Position numbers and translations under genes: made by a program. DNA of 40,332 bases, taken from NCBI GenBank assembly GCA_025360185.1, contig JANYCR010000623.1, forward strand, positions 1-40,332, written 5' to 3'. Positions within the stretch are counted from its first letter, which is position 1, and each line of letters opens with the position of its first letter. This stretch comes from Leptospiraceae bacterium (GTDB lineage Bacteria > Spirochaetota > Leptospiria > Leptospirales > Leptospiraceae). Shown here piece after piece: positions 15,924 through 24,722 of this stretch. The notes beneath the pieces were generated by a model. It was not told the DNA's origin, ran no database searches, and saw only the letters and a program-made list of their open reading frames with translations.

Positions 15924-17060
15924 ATGAGCATTATTAAAAAATACTTTGAAAAAATAATCGATAGAGGAACTTCTTCTAGAAATGATCCCTGGACGAATCA
16001 GGGGACGAGGCTCATAAATAAGGTTTCTATTTTTGTAGGAGCCTTAAGCATACCGTATGTTCTGCTTACTTATTTTCTTGGCTTGTACCTCACGACTTCA
16101 CTTGAGGTTGCCGCAATGCTACTTTACAGCATTGTTTATTTTATAAATGCAAATGGAGCATTCCATACTTCCAGAATTTTACTGTTACTACTTGGAAATA
16201 TTCATATTCTTAGTACTGCTCTCGTTCTCGGACTGGAGAGCGGGATTCATCATTATTTCTATGCATCTGTTATTGCGCCTTTGTTTTTTTTCCGACCTGA
16301 TGAATATAAGAAAATAATTGTAGCCTGTTTTTTCTCAATTCTTCTCGGTATGTGTTATCCATTTGCCGCTGAGCTTTATCATCCCTACATTGATTCAAAG
16401 GAAATCATAAAATTTTATTTTCATATCCCAACAATATCCGGTGCATTCATTGCAGTGCTAAGTTTTATTTTATATTTTTATAATGAATCATTTCGAACTC
16501 AAAAAATTTTAGATGATACAAATAAACAATTACAGTTTATAGGCGAGACTGATTTTCTAACACAAATTGGAAACCGTCGTAAATTCGAAGCAGTATTACG
16601 AATGGAATGGAACCGCGCACTTAGAAAGAAATACTTTATGTCTATTATCTTAGTCGATGTAGATTCATTTAAACTCTACAATGATATTTATGGTCATCTA
16701 GCAGGTGATGAGTGCTTAAAAAAAATTGCATTTACACTCAACCAAGAAATTCGAAATGATTTTGATTTTATTGCCAGGTTTGGCGGTGAGGAGTTTATCG
16801 TGATTCTCCACGATACATCAATGGAGGGCGCAAAGCTTGTCGCATCTAGAATGCAATCGGCAATATTTAATCTAAACATAGTCCATTCAAAGAATATGGA
16901 ATTTGGTAGAGTTACGGTTAGCATAGGAATTGCCTCTACAATTCCGACTAATGCCTATTCGCCACTAGATGTAATTGAAGACGCCGACCAATGTCTATAT
17001 GAAGCTAAGACTACAGGTAAGAATAAATTTGTAGCCAATCACGAATTAAAAAAAAGATAA
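15924..17060 (+). CDS. Membrane-bound GGDEF diguanylate cyclase
   Basis: The enzyme makes cyclic di-GMP from two GTP. Residues about 33-187 form six likely membrane segments (a sensor of unknown ligand), followed by a short linker helix. The GGDEF domain (about 203-372) has the opening motif DFLTQIGNRRKFE (210-222), the metal-binding segment VDVDSFKLYNDIYGH (244-258) and the active loop GGEEF (287-291), so it should be active. The inhibitory I-site RxxD expected before GGEEF is not intact: the aspartate is present (Asp281) but the arginine position is Asn278. Product inhibition may therefore be weak. The ribosome site is poor. It appears to be a single-gene transcript. Confidence 0.93.
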   Translation: MSIIKKYFEKIIDRGTSSRNDPWTNQGTRLINKVSIFVGALSIPYVLLTYFLGLYLTTSLEVAAMLLYSIVYFINANGAFHTSRILLLLLGNIHILSTALVLGLESGIHHYFYASVIAPLFFFRPDEYKKIIVACFFSILLGMCYPFAAELYHPYIDSKEIIKFYFHIPTISGAFIAVLSFILYFYNESFRTQKILDDTNKQLQFIGETDFLTQIGNRRKFEAVLRMEWNRALRKKYFMSIILVDVDSFKLYNDIYGHLAGDECLKKIAFTLNQEIRNDFDFIARFGGEEFIVILHDTSMEGAKLVASRMQSAIFNLNIVHSKNMEFGRVTVSIGIASTIPTNAYSPLDVIEDADQCLYEAKTTGKNKFVANHELKKR

Positions 17061-17115
17061 AAGTATATGTAAAAATATATATTCCGATTAATTCGAATTT
17101 GATACAAAGGTTTAA

Positions 17116-18177
17116 ATGATGTCTTTTCTTAAATATATTGGTATTATGTTTGCTATGAGTTTATTTTTTCCTGTATTCGGTTCTGAATTAAAAGAAGATG
17201 AAGATGTAATATTGTATCCGGGTTACCTGTATTTAGATTCCAGTTTAAAAGAATATAGTTTAAAGATTCACATACATGTTTTTAAAAAGAAAGAAGATTC
17301 TTTAAAAAGAAAAATTCTAATCGAGAATTTGAAAGATCATTTTATAACTTCTGATGATATAGATTCTAAAGTATTTGAAGAGAGAATGCGCTCCTTTCTC
17401 GTTGATAATAAGCGGGATAAAAAAATTTCTATATCCGTTTTCGGAGAAAGTTTTACGTTGAATCCGACGGAGGCTAATGGTCATTCAATTACAGAAATTA
17501 AAATTTCTCCAGATAAGATCGGTCAAAAAGAATTAACGAATAAATTAGTAGAAGTCAAAGTTAATCCCTCAAAAAAAAATAATAAAACAAATAAGGGAAT
17601 AATTTATATTATCCGGGAACATTCTACCTGCTTGATTTCTGATATAGATGATACTATTAAAATCAGTGATGTAAGAAATAAAAAAAATCTGATTCAAAAT
17701 AGCTTCGTGAACCCGTTTAAGCCGGTTTTCGGAATGCAGGAATTTTATACTAATTTACAATCTTCGAATGTAGATTGTTTTATATTTGTAAGTGCTAGTC
17801 CCTGGCAAATGTATTCAGTTCTCAATGATTTTTTCTCAAGAGAAAAGTTTCCGTCTTCTTTATACGCGATGAAATATTTTAGAATTAAAGATTCTGATTT
17901 TTTTAATTTATTTGAAAAGCCAGAAGTTTATAAAATAGAAGCGATAGAGCCTTTCATTAAAGAATGGAAAACTGTAAAATTTATTTTAGTAGGGGACTCA
18001 GGGGAAAAAGACCCGGAAGCCTATGCAAGTCTTGCCGTTAAATACCCGGAGCGGATAACAAAGGTTTACATAAGAAAAGCTTACGAGGAAAATTTAGAAA
18101 CTAGAATACAATCAATATTTAAGAATATTTCAAAGGATAAATACCAATTCTTCCAAAATCCAGATGAAATAAAATAA
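17116..18177 (+). CDS. Exported App1-like (DUF2183) phosphatase-domain protein
   Basis: A 353-residue protein with a signal-like N-terminus (IGIMFAMSLFFPVFGSEL). The C-terminal half (about 170-345) matches the DUF2183/App1 HAD-like domain: catalytic DIDDT (176-180), FIFVSASPWQMY, AMKYFRIKD and FILVGDSGEKDPEAY. Yeast App1 uses this domain as a Mg2+-dependent phosphatidate phosphatase. The N-terminal part (30-160) is an unassigned, strand-rich accessory domain. An AAAGG ribosome site precedes two adjacent ATGs (17116, 17119). If export is real, it would act on lipids or phosphoproteins in the envelope; the substrate is not shown by sequence. Confidence 0.85.
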   Translation: MMSFLKYIGIMFAMSLFFPVFGSELKEDEDVILYPGYLYLDSSLKEYSLKIHIHVFKKKEDSLKRKILIENLKDHFITSDDIDSKVFEERMRSFLVDNKRDKKISISVFGESFTLNPTEANGHSITEIKISPDKIGQKELTNKLVEVKVNPSKKNNKTNKGIIYIIREHSTCLISDIDDTIKISDVRNKKNLIQNSFVNPFKPVFGMQEFYTNLQSSNVDCFIFVSASPWQMYSVLNDFFSREKFPSSLYAMKYFRIKDSDFFNLFEKPEVYKIEAIEPFIKEWKTVKFILVGDSGEKDPEAYASLAVKYPERITKVYIRKAYEENLETRIQSIFKNISKDKYQFFQNPDEIK

Positions 18178-18224
18178 TTATGTACTGGAAAAAAAAGCGG
18201 GATGTTATAACCTACGCCTAGCCT

Positions 18225-19028
18225 ATGAAATCATCTCTGCGTACATTAATTGAAAAGCTTCATCCCTGGGGACCCTATATTCCAATCTCGAAACGGGAGT
18301 ATTTTTTACATATTGTCTTATTTTTAGATTTCGTTTTTATTTTGTTTTTAAATTCCTATGAAGCTTTTTTGCCAAAAGTTTATTCGGGTGCGTCCTTTCT
18401 ATTTGATATGTTTGTAGTCACGCTTTGGGGTGTTCAAGTAATATTTAAAATCGGACGGTCTCCAAATAAATTAGAATTTGTGACTACTAATTGGTATCTC
18501 CTCCCCGGTTTAGTTCCGTTTCCTATCTTTCGCTTTTTTTTAATTCTTTCCACCTTGAAGCTAATCATTATTACCTACAAGTTCATTAAGCGTGGAGAAA
18601 AGGATACGAAACAGTTCATCAGTAGAGAATTAAATTTTCGCTTCATTGATTTATTTGTCGATGCAATTTCTGATGCAATCTTTTTAAGATCTCTTGAAAG
18701 AGTAGAAGAGGTCGTAGAGAAAATGGATTTTCAAGACCTAACAAAAGATATCCTCGCTAAGAACAAACAGGATTTAGGTAAAGTCGTAAGGGAGTCACTT
18801 GAATCTAAAAACTTCGTCAAACGAATCAACGCACTTCCTTTTATGACAGAGGTAACAAGTAAAGTGAGTGACGAGATAACAGACGTTTTACTCGAAACAC
18901 TAAGTACAGAGGTTGTCGGAAATATGATGAAAGAGGTTAATCTTCGTTTGCTCCATGTAATGGACGACCGCGTTCGCAAACTAAGTCTTGATAGGATTAC
19001 TGAAGAAGAAACAGAAAAATTGAAATAA
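18225..19028 (+). CDS. Membrane protein resembling a voltage-sensor/ion-channel N-terminus
   Basis: A 267-residue protein with about four hydrophobic segments in residues 25-120 (LHIVLFLDFVFILFL, FDMFVVTLWGVQVIFKI, NWYLLPGLVPFPIFRFFLIL). The segment after NWYLLPGLVPF resembles the S3-S4 region of ion-transport proteins but lacks the full series of arginines, and no pore sequence is present. The C-terminal half (140-267) is charged and helical, probably cytoplasmic coiled coil. The name is therefore tentative. It ends 12 bases before the aldo/keto reductase gene and is likely co-transcribed with it. Confidence 0.6.
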   Translation: MKSSLRTLIEKLHPWGPYIPISKREYFLHIVLFLDFVFILFLNSYEAFLPKVYSGASFLFDMFVVTLWGVQVIFKIGRSPNKLEFVTTNWYLLPGLVPFPIFRFFLILSTLKLIIITYKFIKRGEKDTKQFISRELNFRFIDLFVDAISDAIFLRSLERVEEVVEKMDFQDLTKDILAKNKQDLGKVVRESLESKNFVKRINALPFMTEVTSKVSDEITDVLLETLSTEVVGNMMKEVNLRLLHVMDDRVRKLSLDRITEEETEKLK

Positions 19029-19040
19029 GGAAGGGGAATA

Positions 19041-20063
19041 ATGAAATATAATTTACTTGGAAATACTGGACTCAAAGTTTCGCAGTTGTGCCTTGGAACA
19101 ATGACTTTCGGAGGAAAGGGATTTTGGACGGCGATTGGAACTCTGGATCAAAAATCTGTCGATGATCTAGTTAAAAAATCCATCGAATCTGGAATTAATT
19201 TTATTGATACAGCCAACGTATACTCGGAAGGTCTTTCGGAGGAAATGACTGGAAAAGCAATTCGAAATCTAGGAATTAACCGTGACTCTGTTGTAATCGC
19301 CACCAAGGCACGCGGTAAAATGAATGATCTTCCAAATGGAAGTGGACTGAGTCGTAAGCATATCTTGCATGAAGTAGAAGAAAGTCTAAGACGACTGAAC
19401 GTTGACTACATTGATCTTTACCAAATTCACGGCTATGATGAATTAACCCCAATCGAAGAAACAATTGATACCCTAGATACACTTGTCAAGAGCGGCAAAG
19501 TAAGATATACCGGTTGTAGTAACCTGGCTTCCTGGCAGATTATGAAAGCTTTAGATTATTCCAATTTTCATCGTCTTGCCAAATTTGTTTCTTTGCAAGC
19601 ATACTACACATTAGCCGGCAGAGATCTAGAAAGGGAAATTATTCCTTTATTAAAAGACCAGAATGTAGGTTTAATGGTATGGAGTCCACTTGCAGGAGGT
19701 TTTTTAAGTGGTAAATACAAAAGAAATACCTCCGGTGGACAGGAAGGAAGAAGGGTTAATTTCGATTTTCCTCCAATCGATAAGGAAAGAGCGTATGATA
19801 TCATTGAGGCTCTTGAGCCAATCGCAAAGCAAAAGAATACATCTATTGCAGGTCTTGCACTTGCCTGGTTACTTCATCAGAAAGTTGTATCTACTGTTAT
19901 CATCGGTGCCAATAAAATGGAACAATTGGATGATAATCTAAAAGCAGTTGATATAACTTTTACCCCAGATGAACTAAAGAAACTAGATGCAGTAAGTAAA
20001 CTCCCTTCTGAGTATCCAGGCTGGATGCTCGAGCGCCAGGGTGCTGACAGGAAGAGAAGTTAA
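19041..20063 (+). CDS. Aldo/keto reductase
   Basis: An NADPH-dependent oxidoreductase of the AKR superfamily with a TIM-barrel fold. The start KYNLLGNTGLKVSQLCLGT is typical. The catalytic tetrad is present: Asp56 and Tyr61 (FIDTANVYSEG), Lys89 (VIATKARGK) and His130 (DLYQIHG). The NADP-binding end (STVIIGANKMEQLDDNL) is also present. The 340 residues match the AKR11/YajO-like subgroup; the substrate is unknown. A strong GGAAGGGG ribosome site precedes the ATG. Its stop overlaps the stop of the convergent prepilin peptidase gene by 4 bases. Confidence 0.94.
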   Translation: MKYNLLGNTGLKVSQLCLGTMTFGGKGFWTAIGTLDQKSVDDLVKKSIESGINFIDTANVYSEGLSEEMTGKAIRNLGINRDSVVIATKARGKMNDLPNGSGLSRKHILHEVEESLRRLNVDYIDLYQIHGYDELTPIEETIDTLDTLVKSGKVRYTGCSNLASWQIMKALDYSNFHRLAKFVSLQAYYTLAGRDLEREIIPLLKDQNVGLMVWSPLAGGFLSGKYKRNTSGGQEGRRVNFDFPPIDKERAYDIIEALEPIAKQKNTSIAGLALAWLLHQKVVSTVIIGANKMEQLDDNLKAVDITFTPDELKKLDAVSKLPSEYPGWMLERQGADRKRS

Positions 20064-20848
20064 TAATTAAAAGCTTTCGCGATAAAGGAAAGTAAAATTC
20101 CAAATCCGAAGAAGAATCCCATTGGTATTGGCTTATTATGAATAGTCTCTCCTTTCTTTCGGGTAAGAAACGCCCAGCTAACGGCTAGTATATAAGAAGA
20201 ATTTAAAAAGACCATCCAATAAGGATGACCGGAAAGAAAAGCGAATGCAGGTGCAAAGATAACATCACCGAGACCAATTCCTTTTGGGTATAAAAGCCAG
20301 AGAATTAAATAGAATGCGACAAATCCACCGAGCACGGCATAATCAAACAAATCCGGGAACTCGTTATAAAAAAAATAATTGGCAGCCATACCGAAGAGGA
20401 TTATGAAGGGCAAATTCTCATAATCCAGTGAAAACTTTCTATAATCAGTAATCATGGAAACTAGAACATGACCGAAGAAGGGAAGAATGCAAAAGGAAAA
20501 GAGTAAATTGCCGCTTGCATAGAAAAATAGGCAAAACAAAATTCCAAAGATAAATTCAATCCACGGATAATGAGGAGAAATCTTTACTCCACAGGCTTTG
20601 CATTTTCCAGAAGTGATGAAATAGCCTAATACGGGGAATAAGTGAATTGCTTTTACGTTTGTATTGCAGCTCTCGCATGCACTGGGCTTAGTGAAAATGA
20701 TCTTCCATTTTTCTTTGAATCCGTATTTTTTTCTAATAGGAGAATAGAAGTATTTTAGAATTCTTTCTCCGAGTGTTGTATAGAAGCTTGCGAAAGAAGC
20801 TGCAATTAAAAATCCGTAAAAGTAAAATAGGAAATAGATACTAAGCAA
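20060..20848 (-). CDS. Type IV prepilin leader peptidase (A24 aspartyl protease)
   Basis: An inner-membrane enzyme that cleaves, and usually N-methylates, type IV pilin-like or type II secretion pseudopilin precursors. The N-terminal part has the zinc-type CxxC pair (Cys58/61 and Cys83/86 around PVLGYF), typical of bifunctional PilD proteins. Catalytic aspartates are Asp135 (SMITDYRKF) and Asp195 in GIGLGD (190-195). About seven to eight membrane segments make up the rest, and 262 residues is the normal length. The start overlaps the aminotransferase 3' end by 8 bases, so the two are coupled, although their functions look unrelated. No pilin gene is visible in the window. Confidence 0.93.
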   Translation of the reverse strand: MLSIYFLFYFYGFLIAASFASFYTTLGERILKYFYSPIRKKYGFKEKWKIIFTKPSACESCNTNVKAIHLFPVLGYFITSGKCKACGVKISPHYPWIEFIFGILFCLFFYASGNLLFSFCILPFFGHVLVSMITDYRKFSLDYENLPFIILFGMAANYFFYNEFPDLFDYAVLGGFVAFYLILWLLYPKGIGLGDVIFAPAFAFLSGHPYWMVFLNSSYILAVSWAFLTRKKGETIHNKPIPMGFFFGFGILLSFIAKAFNY

Positions 20849-21935
20849 GTTCTTGCAGTGCTTTCATTCCCATTTCTAATTTCTCTCTTGTATTTGCAAA
20901 ACTGATTCGTATATAGCTATGACTTTCGTTAAAGATAAACCCAGGAACCACGATTAATTTTTTTTCTAGCACTGCATGTTTTACAAAGTCTTCATCGTTT
21001 CCTTTTACTTTTAAAAAGAAATAAAATGCACCACCACTCTTATCTACCGGGTAATAGTCCTTAAGCGAATCATACACATAATCTCGATTTGCCTTGTATT
21101 CATTTATATAAGAGCTCATATCCGTTTTTAATGCTTCGATTCCAGCCCATTGGGTTACAGAAGGAGCACATACAATCGTATATTGCTGGAGTGTGGTTAA
21201 TACCTTGATAACCTCTTCACTCGCAAGAATAGATGCAAGTCGTAGCCCCGTCATGCTATAAGTCTTTGAAAATCCAGATAGAGTAATTGCTTTTTCGTAG
21301 AATGATCCAACTGATAAAAACTTTTTATCATAGTCGAATAATTCATAGATTTCATCTGAGATGAGATACGCATCATTTGCCTCTGCGAGTTCTGCTAAAA
21401 GATCTAACTGTTCTTTTGACATCACATACCCGGTTGGGTTCGATGGGTTGGAGTAGATGATTAGTTTTAAGTTTTGAAATTTTAATTTCTTTGTGTCTTC
21501 TTTTGTAAACTTTTCATTTAAAGTATAGGTCTTCGCTCCATGAAATTTTAACATAGAAGGATACATTAAGAAATAAGGAGATATGATTAAGCATTCATCA
21601 CCTTCATTGATAAGAGCAGAGAATAATAGGAGTAATGCGGAACTGATTCCCGATGTGACAAGGAGCCTCGAAGGACTTGCATACTTAATCTTGTTTACTG
21701 TTTCATATTTTTTAACAAGGGCTTCTTTGAGTTCCGGAATGCCGCCGGTTAATGTATATGCAGTCTTACCATCAGTAGCCGCTTTATTCATTGCGGCAAT
21801 AATATTTGGTGGACAGGCAAAATGCGGTTGCCCGATAGAAAGATTGATTGGGTTTTCTAACGTTGCCGCTAATTCAAATGCTTTACGAATAGGGGATGTG
21901 TCGAGTCCACTTACGTGGGTTGAAAATGTTTTCAT
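20841..21935 (-). CDS. Class I/II PLP-dependent aminotransferase
   Basis: A fold-type I aminotransferase of the aspartate aminotransferase group. Visible motifs are YSNPSNPTGYV (161-171, Asn for the PLP ring), SDEIYE with Asp194 (pairs with the pyridine nitrogen), the Schiff-base Lys224 in LSGFSKTYSMTG, and a C-terminal arginine in SYIRISFANTREKL that would bind the substrate carboxylate. The 364 residues are close to the family norm. The exact amino acid used is not clear from sequence. It sits 8 bases after a lipoprotein gene and overlaps the prepilin peptidase gene, forming a three-gene minus-strand operon. Confidence 0.9.
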   Translation of the reverse strand: MKTFSTHVSGLDTSPIRKAFELAATLENPINLSIGQPHFACPPNIIAAMNKAATDGKTAYTLTGGIPELKEALVKKYETVNKIKYASPSRLLVTSGISSALLLLFSALINEGDECLIISPYFLMYPSMLKFHGAKTYTLNEKFTKEDTKKLKFQNLKLIIYSNPSNPTGYVMSKEQLDLLAELAEANDAYLISDEIYELFDYDKKFLSVGSFYEKAITLSGFSKTYSMTGLRLASILASEEVIKVLTTLQQYTIVCAPSVTQWAGIEALKTDMSSYINEYKANRDYVYDSLKDYYPVDKSGGAFYFFLKVKGNDEDFVKHAVLEKKLIVVPGFIFNESHSYIRISFANTREKLEMGMKALQELA

Positions 21936-21943
21936 GTAAAAAT

Positions 21944-22474
21944 CTACTTATTGTTAAGAATTCGTGCTGTTTTTTTAGGATTCTCTATTAGTTCAATTGT
22001 TCCATTTTCGTAACGGTAAGTAACAGGAGAATAAGTCATTACAGAGTCAAATGTAAATGTAACTAGTTCTCCATTATCCTGAACATCAGGAATGTCATTA
22101 CAGTTTCCGATTTCTGGGAAGGTTTTAAATTTTCCATCGGCGTTGAGGGTAATAACGAGAAACTTCGCTGGGCATTCGGAATTATCGTCAAATGATTCAA
22201 CGGTAAATAGAAACATATCAGTGGAACTCAATTGTATAATTTGATTTAGTTGGACTAATTGTAAATTTGCTGATTCATAAACATCATCATTTTTAAAAAT
22301 AATTCGTTTTACTAATTTTCCATCAACGATCTGATCGAACATTTTAAATTCGCCGAATCTAGATGAGATAAGTTCAAATTCTTCAGGGATAAATTTTTTG
22401 CGACAGGCATGAGTAAAGAGAACCATTGCTAATATTAAAAATAAACTTACTATATATCTACGATTCCGTTTCAT
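21944..22474 (-). CDS. Hypothetical lipoprotein
   Basis: A 176-residue protein with a lipoprotein signal (FLILAMVLFTHAC), Cys24 being the predicted lipidated residue. The mature part is strand-rich with no known domain that I can name. A strong AGAGGA ribosome site lies 6 bases before the ATG. It heads the operon with the aminotransferase and the prepilin peptidase. Confidence 0.8.
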   Translation of the reverse strand: MKRNRRYIVSLFLILAMVLFTHACRKKFIPEEFELISSRFGEFKMFDQIVDGKLVKRIIFKNDDVYESANLQLVQLNQIIQLSSTDMFLFTVESFDDNSECPAKFLVITLNADGKFKTFPEIGNCNDIPDVQDNGELVTFTFDSVMTYSPVTYRYENGTIELIENPKKTARILNNK

Positions 22475-22735
22475 AAAAATCCTCTTTGTTTATGTCCCAA
22501 TTTATTAATTGCAAAAACTGAATTACTTTCTCATCATAATATTGAATCATCGAAAAAGCAAATCATTTTCCCGCTCTACATTATATTTCGACTTGCCAGT
22601 TCCTGAATATTAAACTAACACTAATTATTTTTACTTACCATTTTGTTATTGGTAAAGTCGATATATTAATTGCTTTATTAGATATAAGATTATCGTAAGA
22701 TCGTAAATAGATTTTCTGTTTAAGCAAAAAAGATT

Positions 22736-22739
22736 AGGA
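22736..22739 (+). promoter_or_regulatory. Ribosome site that selects the second ATG
   Basis: AGGA at 22736-22739 overlaps the first in-frame ATG (22739) but stands 8 bases before the second (22748), so translation most likely begins at 22748. Confidence 0.6.
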
Positions 22740-22747
22740 TGATTATT

Positions 22748-23944
22748 ATGAGTAAGAAGCGCTTTGAAACAAAAGCATTGCATTTTGCTGCAATGAAAGA
22801 GAATGACTCAAAATTCGATAAAGAAATTTATCAAAATAATATAAGATTCCCCTTTTTTATCAGGATGAAAAAACAACCTGAGAATCCTTATTCTCTCGGA
22901 CAAGAGGCGAGTATTTCCTTTTCCAATCAAAACCTAATTGAAAAATTTTGCGAAATAGAAAATACGGAGGATGGAATTTTATGTTCTTCTGGAAATCTTG
23001 CTATTTATCAAACGATTCTTGGCTTAACGAGTAGGGGAGATCATATTCTTATTTCTAAAACCTGCTCCCCTTTAATATTTAAAATCGTTACTCACCTCAA
23101 AGAAAAAATGGGAATCAAATTTTCTATACTCGATTTGACTAAACCTAAAAAATGGCAGTCTCATTTGAATCCAAAAACCAAATTGATTCTAGTGGAAACA
23201 ATTTCGATTCCAAGTCTTCAAATTCCGGATTTAGAACTGCTAAGTAAATTTGCAAAATTGCATTCACTCCTTTTTATTCTGGATAATTCTTATTGCACTC
23301 CATACCTTCAAACTTCTTTTGATTATAAAGCGGACTGTGTAATTTACTCTGATTCATTGTATTTGGATGGACAAAGTAGAATATCCGCAGGAATCATTCT
23401 GGGAACAAATAAGTCCATCTCGAAAATTAAAAATTGTAGCATCGAAGAGGAATCTGTTTGCTCGCCTTTCAATTCATGGCTTCTAGGGCGAGGACTTGAA
23501 ACGTTAGCCGTAAGAATGGAAAGACATTCTACTAACGCATTGCAAGTTGCTGAATATTTAGAAAAAAATCGCATATTTGAAAAGGTAGTCTATCCATTCT
23601 TACCTTCATATTCAAATCATAAAGTTGCGTTGAAGCAAATGAAATTTGGCGGATCTATTCTTAGTTTTTCTATGGAAGGTGGCATCGTTCGGGGGCGCAG
23701 ATTTATCGAATGTCTAAAAAAATTTTCGAATCCGTCTCAGCCGACTATTCGAACAACGGTAATGCACCCAGCGTCTACTACTCATTTGCCACTCTCAGAG
23801 AAACAGCGACTGCAAATGGGTGCGAGGTCTAATTTAATTCTTTTATCCGTTGGGCTTGAGCATATCGACGATATTCTCCATGAAATTGACCAAGCGATTT
23901 CTGATTCCAAGATTGTTCTTAAACTACACGAGAAAGAAAATTAA
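22748..23944 (+). CDS. Cys/Met-metabolism PLP enzyme homologue lacking the catalytic lysine
   Basis: The fold and length (398 residues from ATG 22748) fit the cystathionine gamma-synthase/gamma-lyase family. Present are the start RFETKALHFA, the SSGNLAIYQ segment (80-88), the PLP-pairing Asp179 in ILDNSYCTPYLQ, WLLGRGLETLAVRMERH, and the C-terminal HPASTTHLPLS...LLSVGLEHIDDI. The family motif S-x-T-K-Y-x-x-G is here SDSLYLDG (201-208), so the Schiff-base lysine is replaced by Leu204. The usual YSRxxNPT loop is also altered (NPYSLGQEA). It should not perform normal PLP chemistry and may be a pseudoenzyme with a structural or regulatory role. Its stop is 1 base from the end of the convergent SDR gene. 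Confidence 0.85.
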   Translation: MSKKRFETKALHFAAMKENDSKFDKEIYQNNIRFPFFIRMKKQPENPYSLGQEASISFSNQNLIEKFCEIENTEDGILCSSGNLAIYQTILGLTSRGDHILISKTCSPLIFKIVTHLKEKMGIKFSILDLTKPKKWQSHLNPKTKLILVETISIPSLQIPDLELLSKFAKLHSLLFILDNSYCTPYLQTSFDYKADCVIYSDSLYLDGQSRISAGIILGTNKSISKIKNCSIEEESVCSPFNSWLLGRGLETLAVRMERHSTNALQVAEYLEKNRIFEKVVYPFLPSYSNHKVALKQMKFGGSILSFSMEGGIVRGRRFIECLKKFSNPSQPTIRTTVMHPASTTHLPLSEKQRLQMGARSNLILLSVGLEHIDDILHEIDQAISDSKIVLKLHEKEN

Positions 23945-23945
23945 T

Positions 23946-24719
23946 TTATTGTGCAGTCCAGCCCCCATCTACTGGTAAAGCTACGCCGGTAATAAAAGAG
24001 GCTTCATCTGAACAGAGCCATACGGCTGATTTTGCAACTTCTTCTGGAGTAGCAATTCTTCCAAGCGGGAAGGATTTTGCCTGCGCGTTTCTAGCTTCAT
24101 TTACATCTTTAGCTAGGTTCAGAACTTGATCATTCATTTCTGTGTCCATAATTCCTACGCAAATTGCATTGATTCTAATTTTTTTTCGGGAATATTCTAA
24201 TGCAGCACTTTTTGTTAAACCAATTACCCCATGTTTACTTGCAGAATAAGGTGTTACTCCAAAACGACCACCGACTAATCCAAGGGCTGAAGAAATATTT
24301 ACAATAGCTCCACCAGCTGCATTTTTCAGCATAGCTAAAACTTCATGCTTCATAGAGAAGAATGTACCTTTTAAATTTATATTTATTACATCATCCCATG
24401 CATCTTCTGTATAATCAGTCAGTGAGACAAGTGCGCCGGCAATTGCTGCATTGTTTACAGCGAAGTCAACTTTCCCAAAAGCTTTTAATGTCTCATCTAG
24501 GAAATGTTTTACTTGTTCCTCTTTACGAATATCGCACCCGGTAAACATTGCTTCAACCCCTTCTTTTTTTATCATTGCAAGAGTTTCTTGACCCTCAGAT
24601 TCTCTTCGACCGCAAATTGAAACTTTTGCACCTTTCTTTGCAAATTCAACCGCTATAGATATTCCCAGTCCCGAGGTAGCTCCTGTTATAATTGCAACTT
24701 TTCCTTCAAATGTTTTCAT
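23946..24719 (-). CDS. Short-chain dehydrogenase/reductase, FabG-like
   Basis: A classical SDR of 257 residues. The cofactor motif TGATSGLG is at 12-19, NNAA at 89-92, Asn114 in NINLKG, Ser143/144 in NISSALG and the catalytic Tyr158-x3-Lys162 in YSASK; the C-terminal FITGVALPVDGG is intact. An arginine pair after strand 2 (GRR) suggests NADP(H). It probably reduces a 3-oxoacyl thioester or alcohol. It starts 3 bases after the thioesterase-like gene, so the two are one operon, and an AGGA site lies 7 bases before its ATG. It lies close to the divergent ketosynthase pair, which supports a role in acyl-chain building. Confidence 0.92.
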   Translation of the reverse strand: MKTFEGKVAIITGATSGLGISIAVEFAKKGAKVSICGRRESEGQETLAMIKKEGVEAMFTGCDIRKEEQVKHFLDETLKAFGKVDFAVNNAAIAGALVSLTDYTEDAWDDVININLKGTFFSMKHEVLAMLKNAAGGAIVNISSALGLVGGRFGVTPYSASKHGVIGLTKSAALEYSRKKIRINAICVGIMDTEMNDQVLNLAKDVNEARNAQAKSFPLGRIATPEEVAKSAVWLCSDEASFITGVALPVDGGWTAQ

Positions 24720-24722
24720 TTT

